Below, one piece after another: positions 43,248 through 52,386 of a DNA stretch of 64,000 bases. Source of the DNA: Aquimonas sp041395245 (GTDB lineage Bacteria > Pseudomonadota > Gammaproteobacteria > Xanthomonadales > Xanthomonadaceae); NCBI GenBank assembly GCA_041395245.1, contig JAWLAY010000013.1:1-64000 (forward strand), in the 5' to 3' direction. How positions within the stretch are numbered: position 1 is the first letter of the stretch; each line of letters begins with the position of its first letter. The position numbers and the translations under genes are program-made. The notes beneath the pieces are model-generated. The model was not told the origin of the DNA. It was given only the letters and a program-made list of their open reading frames with translations, and ran no database searches.

Positions 43248-43268
43248 CGTCAATGAAGGAATTGGCCT

Positions 43269-44357
43269 GTGAATCGGTATCAAGAAGAACTGCTGGAGGG
43301 CGCTCGCGGTGTGGCGCTGGAGGATCTTGTCGGTCATCTGTCCCCACGCCGCTTGATCGAAGACGCGATGGGGATCAGGCGCCTTCGCGATGAGTTCGGT
43401 GCCATGTCGGTTGCTCGGGAATGCTTGCGTGCGATCCCGTCCGCAGAGTATTTCGCCGAACGCGATGCCGTGACGATGTGCGCCCGAGACATGTGCTCGT
43501 CGCAAGGGTTCGCCGATCAGTTGGCGCAGTTTGATATGCCGGATCATCTGGGGTCGTTGGCAGCGAAGGAATATCAGGCCGGCGTGGATGGGCTACTCGA
43601 TCAAGCACGCGTAGCACAAACGGTGATCGATCAGGCCAGTGCGGCCTGTCTCAGCGCCGAGACCTGCGGTTCAGCAGTGGAGGCTGCAGGGTTGCTGCGG
43701 GCGCTGCATGCGCACCCTGCAGACGTTCTGTATGCGCAGAATGGAGACTTCCTACGCGACGCGACCGGTGCGCTTGAGTATCTACAACAGATCGACAATG
43801 CCGCGTTGGCGACTTTCGGCGGTGATTTGGCGATCAAAGAACTACATCGCCAGATTGAGGCGGGCGCGTTTCCTGTGCCGTGGCATGAACTGTCTGTGAC
43901 ACCGTTTCGAGATGCGTGGAACGACGTCGATGAGCGCGCTGACGAGCGCCATGCCGACAATGCCTCGGCATGCGCCGAGGAGATTGGGACTGCCACGAGT
44001 GCAGAGCGAAAGCTGGCTAGCCGCTGCGCGCCAGCGCAATTCGAGCTGGAGATCCGGCTTCGCAGCGTCGCGAGTCGATTGGATCATGCCGCGTTGGGGG
44101 ACAAGACGGGCTTCGACGAGCAGATACGCCTCGTCGCGACGTACTGTCTGGAGCATGCCCTTCAGGAACATGGCGTTCGTCTTGTCATTCTCGCCGACAA
44201 GTTATCGAAAGCACTTAGGCTGATGTGCGCGCCGCGAGGGTCCGCTCGATGTGGCGGAAGAGAGCAATTGAGCGATTCCGATGTCGAGGAATTTGTCGAG
44301 ATCATGCAAGCGATCTGCAAAATTCTCCGGATGATCGAGCACGACGTGAGCGAGTAG
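43269..44357 (+). CDS. Hypothetical protein divergent from the RES/Xre module
   Basis: 362 residues, no recognised family. It looks largely alpha-helical and acidic, with no signal peptide or membrane segments. It contains several cysteines ('MCARDMCSSQG', 'ASAACLSAETCG'). The start is GTG 43269 with AAGGA eight bases upstream. It shares an 81-base promoter region containing operator-like palindromes with the antitoxin gene and lies inside the repeat-bracketed segment. It could be a third component or accessory gene of the module; nothing in the sequence shows its activity. Confidence 0.65.
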   Translation: MNRYQEELLEGARGVALEDLVGHLSPRRLIEDAMGIRRLRDEFGAMSVARECLRAIPSAEYFAERDAVTMCARDMCSSQGFADQLAQFDMPDHLGSLAAKEYQAGVDGLLDQARVAQTVIDQASAACLSAETCGSAVEAAGLLRALHAHPADVLYAQNGDFLRDATGALEYLQQIDNAALATFGGDLAIKELHRQIEAGAFPVPWHELSVTPFRDAWNDVDERADERHADNASACAEEIGTATSAERKLASRCAPAQFELEIRLRSVASRLDHAALGDKTGFDEQIRLVATYCLEHALQEHGVRLVILADKLSKALRLMCAPRGSARCGGREQLSDSDVEEFVEIMQAICKILRMIEHDVSE

Positions 44358-44439
44358 GCCGAGGCTCCGAGGACGGTGACAGGTCACGTCAGAGCCCGAC
44401 ATCGAACGGTATCGCGCTTGGATGGCAGCCAGATCGACT

Positions 44440-45168
44440 TCAGGTCGCCTGCTCCATCCGATCCGCCACCAGATCTTCCAGCGATTCGCCCTGTGTGCGG
44501 GCGTGGCGCAGTTCGGTCTGGGTCCACTGGTGGGCGATGCGGCCATCGAGCAGCAGGGCGACGCGGTCGACATCGTGTTCGGTGGCGCTGAGTCCATGTG
44601 TGGCAAGGATCACGCTGCTGCGGTCACCGTCGACGCGCTCACGCAGATGACGTTTGAGATGGCGGGCGCTGGCGGGGTCGAGGCCGTTGAGGCTTTCGTC
44701 CAGCACGATCAGGCGCGGCGCGCCGAGCAGGGCGAGCAGCACCGAGAGTTTCTGCCGTGTGCCGAGCGAGCAGGCTTCCACCGGTGTATGCCACCAGTTC
44801 GCCAGCCCGAAGCGATCTGCCAGCGCCTGCGTGGGCGCATCCAGGCCTGCCACACCACGCACCTGTGCCAGCAGTTGGATGCAATCGCTCAGGCTGAGTT
44901 CGGCGGGCAGGACTTCGACGCTGACCGCGTAGCCCAGCGCATGCCGCGCGGACTCGCTGCCCGCCGCGTGACCATCGACCAGAATGCGACCGTGCTGCAC
45001 CGGCAGACTGCCCGCCACGCTGCGCAGCAGGGAGGTCTTGCCGCTGCCGTTCGGACCAATCAGGGCGATCAGTTGCGCGGCCTCGATCTCCCAGTGCAGG
45101 TCGTGCAGGACCTGTCTGTGACCATAGCGGAGTCGCAGATCCTGGATCTGCAGGCGGGGATGGCTCAT
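44440..45168 (-). CDS. ABC transporter ATP-binding protein
   Basis: 242 residues. Walker A is 'GPNGSGKTS' (38-46), the signature 'CSLGTRQKLSVLLAL' (about 133) is slightly altered from LSGGQ, Walker B is 'RLIVLDESLNGLDPA' and the H-loop His191 is in 'ATHGLS'. It powers the membrane protein encoded just upstream (4-base overlap). The last roughly 40 codons are the source or partner of the 118-bp repeat found 2.3 kb away. The substrate is unknown; the CcmA/ABC-2 type is the nearest resemblance. Confidence 0.92.
   Translation of the reverse strand: MSHPRLQIQDLRLRYGHRQVLHDLHWEIEAAQLIALIGPNGSGKTSLLRSVAGSLPVQHGRILVDGHAAGSESARHALGYAVSVEVLPAELSLSDCIQLLAQVRGVAGLDAPTQALADRFGLANWWHTPVEACSLGTRQKLSVLLALLGAPRLIVLDESLNGLDPASARHLKRHLRERVDGDRSSVILATHGLSATEHDVDRVALLLDGRIAHQWTQTELRHARTQGESLEDLVADRMEQAT
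44453..44570. repeat. Direct repeat copy B (118 bp) within the intact ABC ATPase gene
   Basis: The matching partner of 42120-42237, with two mismatches. It covers the C-terminal codons of the intact ATPase up to four codons before its stop, so the repeat junction lies essentially at the gene's 3' end. Confidence 0.9.
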
Positions 45169-46235
45169 CGGGCTCTCCATTGGTGAATCATCTGCAGCAA
45201 CGCCAGCGGGATCAGCGCAGGCGAAAACACCTGCGAAACGAGACCCCAACTGACCAGGTGCACGCTCAGGCTGATGCCGACGCGACGTGGTTCGGCGCGC
45301 CAGCGGTAGTGGATCAGCGCCTGCAAGAGAAGCCAGCCAAGCAGGGCGAGCCCGACCAGCAGGCTGACTTCGCCGCGCAGTCCGGCCAGCCACAGGGCGG
45401 CGACCAGGATCAGGATCGTGCGTGTGCCCTGCCACAGCGGGTAGCGCAGCAGCTCGCGGCGCAACGCGGGATAGCGCGGTTGGGTATCTAGCCACTGCTG
45501 GGCACGCGGCAGGACCGCGAGTGCCACTTGCTGGGTGTGCAGCGCGCGACTGAGCACGAACAGGGCGATCAGGCTGATGATCAGTGCCAGACCGGACATG
45601 CCCGCCGGGGTCAGCAACAGGGCAGGCAAGGCCAACATCGCCTGTACGCGGGCGGTCTTGTGTGCGCTGGCGGCGGCACGCTGCCAGTCGGCGAATCGCG
45701 GCGCTCGCTGTGCCCGCGATGGGCGTGGGCCTGGCGGTCGTCGGTTGTCGGCCAAGGCGGGTGCGCTGGCATCCATCCATGGCAACAGCAAGGCCCAGAG
45801 TACGGGTGCGCCGATGGCGATCCACAGCCAGCCGATCTGCGGCGCACCGCGCAGCCAGCCGATGAGCGGCAGCGCCGCCAGCAGAAATGCGCGCGCAAGC
45901 AACTGTGCGGCCGCATACGACCGCTCGGCGCGCGCCACGCCCGGCCAGTTCGCCATCCAGCCTTGCGTCGCGCGCCTTGCGATGTGGCGACGCTGGCGCC
46001 AAAGCCACTGTCCGCACAGCACGATCCACAGCGCCACGATCACGCGCGGCGAATGCTGCCATGAGGTCACCAGCCACGACGGTGGCGAACTCAGTAGTGG
46101 GCGACTCCACCAGAGCAGCATTGCCGCCGATCCCAGCAGCACGACGGCGATCCACAGAGACTGTCCCGGTAACGCCCACCAGCGTCGCCAGCGTGTGCGC
46201 CAATGCAACCAATCTTCGTGAACAAAGGGATTCAT
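45165..46235 (-). CDS. ABC transporter membrane protein
   Basis: 356 residues. About 8-10 hydrophobic segments, for example 'LWIAVVLLGSAAMLLWW', 'LALIISLIALFVLS' and 'LLVGLALLGWLLLQALI', separated by Arg-rich loops. It is the partner of the ATPase whose start it overlaps by four bases. No substrate-binding protein is encoded nearby, so export is more likely than import. The family is not recognised more precisely. Confidence 0.8.
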   Translation of the reverse strand: MNPFVHEDWLHWRTRWRRWWALPGQSLWIAVVLLGSAAMLLWWSRPLLSSPPSWLVTSWQHSPRVIVALWIVLCGQWLWRQRRHIARRATQGWMANWPGVARAERSYAAAQLLARAFLLAALPLIGWLRGAPQIGWLWIAIGAPVLWALLLPWMDASAPALADNRRPPGPRPSRAQRAPRFADWQRAAASAHKTARVQAMLALPALLLTPAGMSGLALIISLIALFVLSRALHTQQVALAVLPRAQQWLDTQPRYPALRRELLRYPLWQGTRTILILVAALWLAGLRGEVSLLVGLALLGWLLLQALIHYRWRAEPRRVGISLSVHLVSWGLVSQVFSPALIPLALLQMIHQWRAR

Positions 46236-46305
46236 GCGGCGCGCGACGTGGGTGGTGGGTTGGCGCTGACCCGCTGGCGGACGATTGGTTCAGCAAGGTG
46301 TCGAA

Positions 46306-46333
46306 TTGTTCGCTCTTGCAGCTTTTTTACAAT
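46306..46333 (+). promoter_or_regulatory. Possible sigma-70 promoter of the TonB receptor gene
   Basis: TTGTTC (46306-46311) and TACAAT (46328-46333) are separated by 16 bases, in an AT-rich patch about 90 bases upstream of the ATG at 46424. Assigned by eye only. Confidence 0.35.
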
Positions 46334-46423
46334 TTCCTTACAACGGTGCCGCTGGATCGCGTGGGGACGCCCCAGCACGAAAAAAACCATACCGCCATCG
46401 TCCACTTTCCAAGAGGGGAAATC

Positions 46424-49273
46424 ATGTCGTCATTCCGTTCCAACCGCCTCAGTGTGGCTGTTCGCTATGCCTTGCCGTTGCTTCTGCTGCCCGCACTGGG
46501 CGTCGCCCAGGACGAGCAAGCCAAAGCACTGGATCGCGTCGAGGTCACCGGTTCGCGCATCAAGAAGGTCGAGATCGAAGGACAAACGCCGGTCATGACC
46601 ATCTCGCGCGAGGACATCGCGCGTTCGGGGCTGACCTCGGTCGGCGACCTGATCCAGCAGATCACCGGCTCGGGTTCGTCGCTCAACACCCGCTTCAATT
46701 CCAGCGGCAACTTCGGCTTCCCGCCGGATGGCAGCGGCGTCGGTGCCGGGTCGGCCACGGTCGATCTGCGTCACCTTGGTTCAAAGCGCGTGCTGGTGCT
46801 GGTCGACGGCCTGCGCTGGGTCAATGAATCCTCGGCCTCCGGCGTGTCCGGTTCCACCGACCTGAACACCATTCCGGTCGCCATCATTGAGCGCATCGAA
46901 GTGCTCGAAGACGGTGCGTCCTCGATCTACGGGTCGGATGCCATCGCCGGTGTGGTCAACATCATCACCCGGCGCGAATTCGACGGTGCTTCTGCCTCGG
47001 TGTATTACGGCGAGTTCGAAGCCGGTGGCGCGACCAAATCCGGCGAAGTGGCGTTTGGCGGTAACGGCGACAACTACAGCTTCTTCCTGTCGGCCAGCCT
47101 GACCGAACAGGACGGCATCAGCTCCACCGAGTATGAAAATGCGGGCGTGCCGAAGCCGGGCACTGGCCTGGCCTTCGGTTCGTCGGCGACGCCCAACGGT
47201 CGCTTCGTGTTCACCGATCCGAACACCGGCGAGACGGTCAGCATCACCACGCCGAACGGCCAGTTCTATCCGAATGGTCCGAGTTACCCCGACGATTTCA
47301 TCCCGTTCACCACGGCCAACCGCTTCAACTACGCGCAATACAACCTGATGCTGACGCCCAGCGAGCGCAAGGGCGTGTTCGGTCAGGCGCGTTTCGAGTT
47401 CAGCGATTCGGTGTCCTGGTACATGCGCACCCTGTTCAACCAGCGCGATTCCAAGAATCAGGCCGCGCCAGAGCCGATGTTCCTCGGTCCGGGCAACGGC
47501 AATTACTGGATGGACAACATCGTCATCTCGGCCAGCAATCCCTACAACCCATTCGGTTTCGATCTGATCTCGGCGGGAGAGGGTGCCAACCTGATCCTGG
47601 CCGCGCGTCGACCGGTGGAGGGCGGGGCACGCGAGTTCTATCAGGACGTGCAGACCTGGTACTTCGCCACCGGCCTGGAAGGGACATTCGACTTCGCGGA
47701 TCGCAGCCTGTTCTGGGACGCCAACTACGTGCGAAGCTCGAATCAGGCCGATCAGACCAACTACGGCAGCTACAACATCCGCCGCATCTACACCGCGCTC
47801 GGTCCGATTGCGGGCTGCAATGCTGATCCCGCCTGCGTGCCGCTCGACATCTTCAGCGGTCCCGGTTCGATCACACCGGCGATGCTGGCCTATATCCAGC
47901 CCATCGTGCGCGACAGCAGCGAAAACAATCTGCAGGTGTTCTCGGCCAACCTGAGTGGCGATCTGTTCGACCTGCCTGCGGGTGCGCTGTCGTTCGCCAC
48001 CGGTTACGAGCATCGCGTGCTGGACGGCTGGTACATGCCGGATGCACTGACCGTCGCGGGCGAATACAACGGTGTGGCCTCGCTGCCGACCTCGGGTGAA
48101 TACGACGTCGACGAGTACTTCGCCGAATTCAACGTGCCAATCTATGCCTCTGGCGACTCGCGACTCGATCTCAGTCTGGCCGGGCGCTATTCGGACTACT
48201 CGACGTTTGGCGGCGAGACGACCGCCAAGGCCGGTCTGCGCTGGCAGTTCAGCAAGGAATTCCTGCTGCGCGGCACCTGGGCCCAGGGCTTCCGTGCGCC
48301 GTCCATCGGTGAACTGTTTGGCTCGGCGGCGCGTTTCGATGCCGAGCTCGACGATCCCTGCCTGATCGGTCTGGACGGTTCCGCACCGGAAGGCTCGGCG
48401 GCCAACTGCGCCGCGCTGGGTGTGCCGGTGGGTGCCCAACAGGCCAACTCGCAGATTTCGGTCACCACCGGCGGCAACCCGGATCTCGACCCGGAATCGG
48501 CCGACAGCCTGACCTTCGGCATGGTGTGGAGTCCGGATTTCGCCACTGACACCGCGTGGTCGGATCGACTCGATCTGGAAGTCACCTACTACAAGCATGA
48601 GATCGACGGCGCGATCCAGGCCATCGATGCGCAGACCCAGTTGGACCTGTGCGTGGAAACGCTGGCCGCACAGTACTGCGATGGCATCACCCGTGCGTCG
48701 ACCGGTGTGATCGGCAGCTTCGAGAATCGGCTGGTCAATTTCGGCAGCATCGAAACCGATGGTTTCGACATCGACGTGTTCTGGACCTTGCCGGAAACCG
48801 ATCTCGGCACTTTCCGGGTGTCCTGGCAGAACACCGTGGTCAACGACTACCTGGCCATCGACGGCATCGGCACCGTGCAGCCGCGTGCGGTGGGCGTGGA
48901 AGTCAACGACACCGGCCTGCCGGAATGGAGCAGCAACCTTGGTGTGAACTGGGCCATGGGCGATCTGACTGCGGCCTGGACGCTGCGCCACATCAGTGAC
49001 ATGACCGAAGAGTGCGGCGATACGGCTTCGTTCCCGGTCTGCTCGGATCAGACGGCAGGCACCAACCACCTTGGCTCGACGACCTACCACGACCTGCAAG
49101 TCGGCTGGAAGGCGCCGGTGCTGGGTGGCACGCAGTTGACCTTCGGCATCAACAACGTGTTCGCCAAGGACCCGCCGATCTGCCTGTCCTGCTCGCTGAA
49201 TGGCTACGATCCGTCGAACTACGATCTGCCGGGCGGTCGCTTCATGTATGCCCGCGCCGAACTGAAGTTCTGA
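46424..49273 (+). CDS. TonB-dependent outer-membrane receptor
   Basis: 949 residues. A signal peptide ends 'LPALGVAQ'. Next comes a TonB-box-like 'LDRVEVTGSRI' and the plug domain with 'RSGLTSVGDLIQQI', 'VLVLVDGLRW' and 'VLEDGASSIYGSDAIAGVVN'. The 22-strand barrel ends with an aromatic 'FMYARAELKF'. It is of the large Lysobacterales class that takes up carbohydrates, peptides or siderophores; the ligand is not evident. A Cys pair 'CLSC' near the C-terminus is unusual. ATG 46424 has AGAGGGGA upstream, and a strong terminator follows. Confidence 0.93.
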   Translation: MSSFRSNRLSVAVRYALPLLLLPALGVAQDEQAKALDRVEVTGSRIKKVEIEGQTPVMTISREDIARSGLTSVGDLIQQITGSGSSLNTRFNSSGNFGFPPDGSGVGAGSATVDLRHLGSKRVLVLVDGLRWVNESSASGVSGSTDLNTIPVAIIERIEVLEDGASSIYGSDAIAGVVNIITRREFDGASASVYYGEFEAGGATKSGEVAFGGNGDNYSFFLSASLTEQDGISSTEYENAGVPKPGTGLAFGSSATPNGRFVFTDPNTGETVSITTPNGQFYPNGPSYPDDFIPFTTANRFNYAQYNLMLTPSERKGVFGQARFEFSDSVSWYMRTLFNQRDSKNQAAPEPMFLGPGNGNYWMDNIVISASNPYNPFGFDLISAGEGANLILAARRPVEGGAREFYQDVQTWYFATGLEGTFDFADRSLFWDANYVRSSNQADQTNYGSYNIRRIYTALGPIAGCNADPACVPLDIFSGPGSITPAMLAYIQPIVRDSSENNLQVFSANLSGDLFDLPAGALSFATGYEHRVLDGWYMPDALTVAGEYNGVASLPTSGEYDVDEYFAEFNVPIYASGDSRLDLSLAGRYSDYSTFGGETTAKAGLRWQFSKEFLLRGTWAQGFRAPSIGELFGSAARFDAELDDPCLIGLDGSAPEGSAANCAALGVPVGAQQANSQISVTTGGNPDLDPESADSLTFGMVWSPDFATDTAWSDRLDLEVTYYKHEIDGAIQAIDAQTQLDLCVETLAAQYCDGITRASTGVIGSFENRLVNFGSIETDGFDIDVFWTLPETDLGTFRVSWQNTVVNDYLAIDGIGTVQPRAVGVEVNDTGLPEWSSNLGVNWAMGDLTAAWTLRHISDMTEECGDTASFPVCSDQTAGTNHLGSTTYHDLQVGWKAPVLGGTQLTFGINNVFAKDPPICLSCSLNGYDPSNYDLPGGRFMYARAELKF

Positions 49274-49298
49274 TCCTCGGCTGACTGATCGGTGACAC

Positions 49299-49328
49299 CC
49301 AAACGCCCGGCTGCTGCCGGGCGTTTGG
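49299..49328 (+). terminator. Strong hairpin terminator after the TonB receptor gene
   Basis: CCAAACGCCCGGC (49299-49311) pairs perfectly over 13 bases with GCCGGGCGTTTGG (49316-49328) around a TGCT loop, 26 bases after the stop. The T-run is short (GTTTGG), but position and stem strength support termination. Confidence 0.75.
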
Positions 49329-49516
49329 CATCCGCTCCGACAACATGTCCGAGCCGCGCGCATGCGGCCAGGCTCAGGGACGTGTAGAACGGAATGCGGT
49401 GTGCGTTGCGCGAGATGTTGTCGGTGCCGTGGATCATGCGGCGCGCAGCTACCCGCAAACATCTGGCACACGGCATTTCATCACTCCCAAGGTTGTGCCG
49501 CGAGCCCACACCGGAT

Positions 49517-50005
49517 TCATTCGGGTTTGCCGACGTGCGCGACCAAGGCATCGGTCAGCGCTTGGAGATCAAAACCTTGGGCCACCACCGAGCAGGGGAT
49601 GATGTGAAAGAGTCGCGGCATGGGATAGATCAACACAAACGTCGCGTTCTGCCGCCACTTGTATATTTGGTCCCACGTAACGATGACTTCGCCCGTCGGA
49701 GCGAAAAAACGAATGCCATTCTCGGCGAGTTCAACGGCCAGGTCTTGTTGGATGGCCTTGTATTTCCGGTAGTGCCTGCGGGCCAGCAGGGGAGACGCGA
49801 AGAATCGCCCAATGACCAACACAATCATGCCGCCTATCAACGCGCCCATGGCGACGCCGCGCGATGTAGGCGAGCCGAAAATCGAAAGAAGCGCCAAGGC
49901 TAGTGCTGCAACACCCAAAGCAAGTGACATCCGAGGTGAGAGCTTGGCGAACAGCGCCAACGTGTCTACATAGTCTTGCTCGGAGATTCGATAGGTCGCT
50001 CGCAT
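49517..50005 (-). CDS. YcxB-like membrane-associated protein
   Basis: 162 residues. Two hydrophobic helices (about 27-45 and 50-70: 'ALGVAALALALLSIFG' and 'MGALIGGMIVLVIGRFFAS') are followed by a soluble domain with 'GIRFFAPTGEVIVTWDQIYK' and 'FVLIYPMPRLFHIIP'. This is the YcxB-like C-terminal pattern, of unknown function. ATG 50005 begins 'MRATYRISEQD', typical of the family, but lacks a clear Shine-Dalgarno; GTG 50107 is an alternative. GC bias is milder than in neighbours. Confidence 0.75.
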   Translation of the reverse strand: MRATYRISEQDYVDTLALFAKLSPRMSLALGVAALALALLSIFGSPTSRGVAMGALIGGMIVLVIGRFFASPLLARRHYRKYKAIQQDLAVELAENGIRFFAPTGEVIVTWDQIYKWRQNATFVLIYPMPRLFHIIPCSVVAQGFDLQALTDALVAHVGKPE

Positions 50006-50272
50006 AAGGGGATACCGATTTCGGGATGGAATCGTGCTGTCCGGTGGAAGACAGTACTGGAAGGTCTTCAGTGCGAAAAGGGGTGGTCGAGGTGTCGAAT
50101 TCGTCACGCCCCGAGCTGTGCGATCACCAAGCAGTTTGGTATGAGCGATCTCGGGACGCTATCGACTGTCGTCGAACGACACACGACGCGTGCTGTGCAC
50201 GATCAGTGACGATCAACTATCCGGTCAACTGGGAGGAACCCGCCGACGAGGGCATCTGACTTTCGCGCACGC

Positions 50273-51367
50273 CTACTCGAAACCATTGACGAAGACACGT
50301 TCACTGAACTCGCCCTCGAAGGGGCCCAAATCCGGTACCACGCCCTGTACACGTGGGCTGCCGATCAGGTCGAAATCGGGCAGCGCGTCGGCGGGCATCG
50401 GATTACCGGCCTCAAGGGCCGGTGATCCCGGGGCCAAGCGGTATTCACCCGCGGTGGGATTGGCGAACTGCGGATCCTCGCTGAGATAGCTGGAACCCAT
50501 CGCCAGCGCGCCGCGTAGTTGGCCGATCAGGCCGAAGTCGATGCGAGGGGGTATTGGGGCGTTGCTGACATCAAGGTCGAAGGCGCCACTGCCATTGTTC
50601 CAGGCAATGCTGGAGTCGAACACGATGTCGAGACCGCTCACCGCGTTCCAATGTTGCAGGCTCAACATCGATGCCCCGGAGCTGGCGATATTGCCGGTGA
50701 CGCTGCTGGAGTTGACCGCGATTCGACCATTGTTCCCGGTGCTGAGCAGAACGGGCGTGCTGCTGCTGGTCAGGTTGTCGGCGATCAGGCTGTTGTCGAG
50801 CACAACCTCGGCACCGCTGGCATTGCCGAATCCCCACAGCCGCATCGTGTAGGTCAGGAAGTCTGCGGCGATGTTGCCGACGATGCGAGCGTGGGATACG
50901 CGGAAATGATGGCCAGTGGCAGGGGCTTCCAATCGATGGATGATCTGCACGCCGCCGGTCAAACCGGTAAAGCTGATCCCTTCAATCAGCGCATCCTGGT
51001 TGACGTTGAGCAGGTGCAGGCGCGCATTCGCAAAGCCACCACCGTCAATCACGGTGTTGCGTGCATCCAGTGTGCGATCAGTACAGGCACTGGCGTATCC
51101 GCCGCGTAGCTCCAGCGCGACGGGGGTCGTCGAACTGTACTGGTAGACCTCCGAGACGCTACTCGCAGGCAGCGCGTAGTTACCAGACTGCATCTGGATC
51201 ACGAAACGCGCGTCCGCATCGGGTGCCGTAACCACCCACTCCTTCAGGGCGGCGTCGAGACCCGCCACATCGGAGACACAACGCGTGGTGGCCGCATGTC
51301 CGACAGGGCTGGTCAGTACAGCAGCCAGTGCAAGGGTCGTGCATGGATGGTGCAGTTTGCGGTGCAT
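50273..51367 (-). CDS. Secreted parallel beta-helix protein (choice-of-anchor Q type) ending in a GFE tail
   Basis: 364 residues. A signal peptide ends 'SPVGHAA'. The body is a right-handed beta-helix with polymorphic-outer-membrane-like repeats ('ARNTVIDGGGFANARLHLLN', 'FRVSHARIVGNIAADF', 'VVLDNSLIADNL', 'IAVNSSSVTGNIAS'). It then has 'DPQFANPTAGEYRLAPGSPA', the hallmark of choice-of-anchor Q proteins. It ends 'ERVFVNGFE', a short C-terminal motif common in secreted Lysobacterales proteins and probably involved in sorting. It may be an adhesin or polysaccharide-binding protein. Confidence 0.8.
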   Translation of the reverse strand: MHRKLHHPCTTLALAAVLTSPVGHAATTRCVSDVAGLDAALKEWVVTAPDADARFVIQMQSGNYALPASSVSEVYQYSSTTPVALELRGGYASACTDRTLDARNTVIDGGGFANARLHLLNVNQDALIEGISFTGLTGGVQIIHRLEAPATGHHFRVSHARIVGNIAADFLTYTMRLWGFGNASGAEVVLDNSLIADNLTSSSTPVLLSTGNNGRIAVNSSSVTGNIASSGASMLSLQHWNAVSGLDIVFDSSIAWNNGSGAFDLDVSNAPIPPRIDFGLIGQLRGALAMGSSYLSEDPQFANPTAGEYRLAPGSPALEAGNPMPADALPDFDLIGSPRVQGVVPDLGPFEGEFSERVFVNGFE

Positions 51368-51909
51368 TTGAATCCGTCCCGGTGTGCGAGGGGAAGGTGC
51401 GGCGGCCTGGCGTTTGTGATGACGGCCAAAGTGATCCGCGCGTTCGCGACGACCCGCGTCAGCTGTTGGGTACTCGGGAACAGCTGGGTCATTGATTGGC
51501 CCGATGCGGGTTTGCATCGCCAGCGCACGGAGTCCGGGCCGCAAGACAACCCGCACTCGAGCCGCGGCGAGAGCGAAGATGGATGCGAGGAGTGGCCGTA
51601 GTAGGACGATGCCACTTGCGTTGGGTGGCAGACACGGACGCTTCCGCGCGGACCGAATCAACGCCGCAGTGCGATGCCACATGCTGAAGCCTCCGTCTGG
51701 ATTCTGCTGGGATCTACGGATTTCCGCGAAGGCGACTGACACGGCAACAGGCGGACAGCGCGTCGGTCGCGATGATTGGCGAATCAAAACGCATCCCGCC
51801 TCGTGACCCCTTTGAGATCCCGGCATCCCGCTGGTCGCGAACCCGCTGATAGCGCCACTTGCCGGGGACAGAAAACCGGCCCGTTTGACGCACAAAGCCG
51901 TCGCAACGA
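51368..51909. other. Intergenic region, 542 bases
   Basis: No convincing gene on either strand. A weak hairpin at 51861-51880 (GCCGG...CCGGC) lies 30 bases past the stop of the minus-strand gene ending at 51910 and could be its terminator, but no T-run follows. Confidence 0.4.
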
Positions 51910-52386
51910 CTACTCGATCATCGCTTCAATGGTGAGATCAATGGCAAAGGTGTCGTCGGTAAACACCTGCTCGCCATTGCTGCTCAGCTTGACCTTCAAG
52001 TGTTTGTCTTGGACATGGAAGTCCGAGGTGCTGACTTCGGTGACCACTCCGAATCGGCCACTTTCTGCGGCGGTATGCCCAAGCTCCGCGATCCAGACGC
52101 GCCCATTCTTCTCCAGACTCAAATAGATGAAGTCACCCTGCTCGGCGGGATCACCCGTTCGCCACGCTGCTATCGCCCCTGATGCGGCTTGTGCGGACAG
52201 CAGAAGCGAGTACCCCGTGGTGCCGTTTGCGTCGAGCGCCTCCTCGATAGCACGAACCTGTTGCAAGTGGGCCTCAACACCGTTGACCACGAAGCGACCG
52301 GTGACCTTGCCCTCAGCGCAGACCAGACTGCTGAGCGAAGCTAAGGCGAGCGCCACAAGAAAGCGGATGAGAACGAAACGGGACAT
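51910..52386 (-). CDS. Secreted hypothetical protein
   Basis: 158 residues with a clear signal peptide 'FLVALALASLSSLVCA'. The mature part 'EGKVTGRFVVNGVEAHLQQV' and 'VWIAELGHTAAESGRFGVVT' looks like an all-beta domain; no family recognised. ATG 52386 is supported by GGAGG six bases upstream. No operon partner. Confidence 0.75.
   Translation of the reverse strand: MSRFVLIRFLVALALASLSSLVCAEGKVTGRFVVNGVEAHLQQVRAIEEALDANGTTGYSLLLSAQAASGAIAAWRTGDPAEQGDFIYLSLEKNGRVWIAELGHTAAESGRFGVVTEVSTSDFHVQDKHLKVKLSSNGEQVFTDDTFAIDLTIEAMIE

Noticed and set aside
46781..49471. Minus-strand open frame of about 900 codons opposite the TonB receptor gene
   Set aside because: The receptor on the plus strand has clear plug and barrel motifs; the antisense frame has none.
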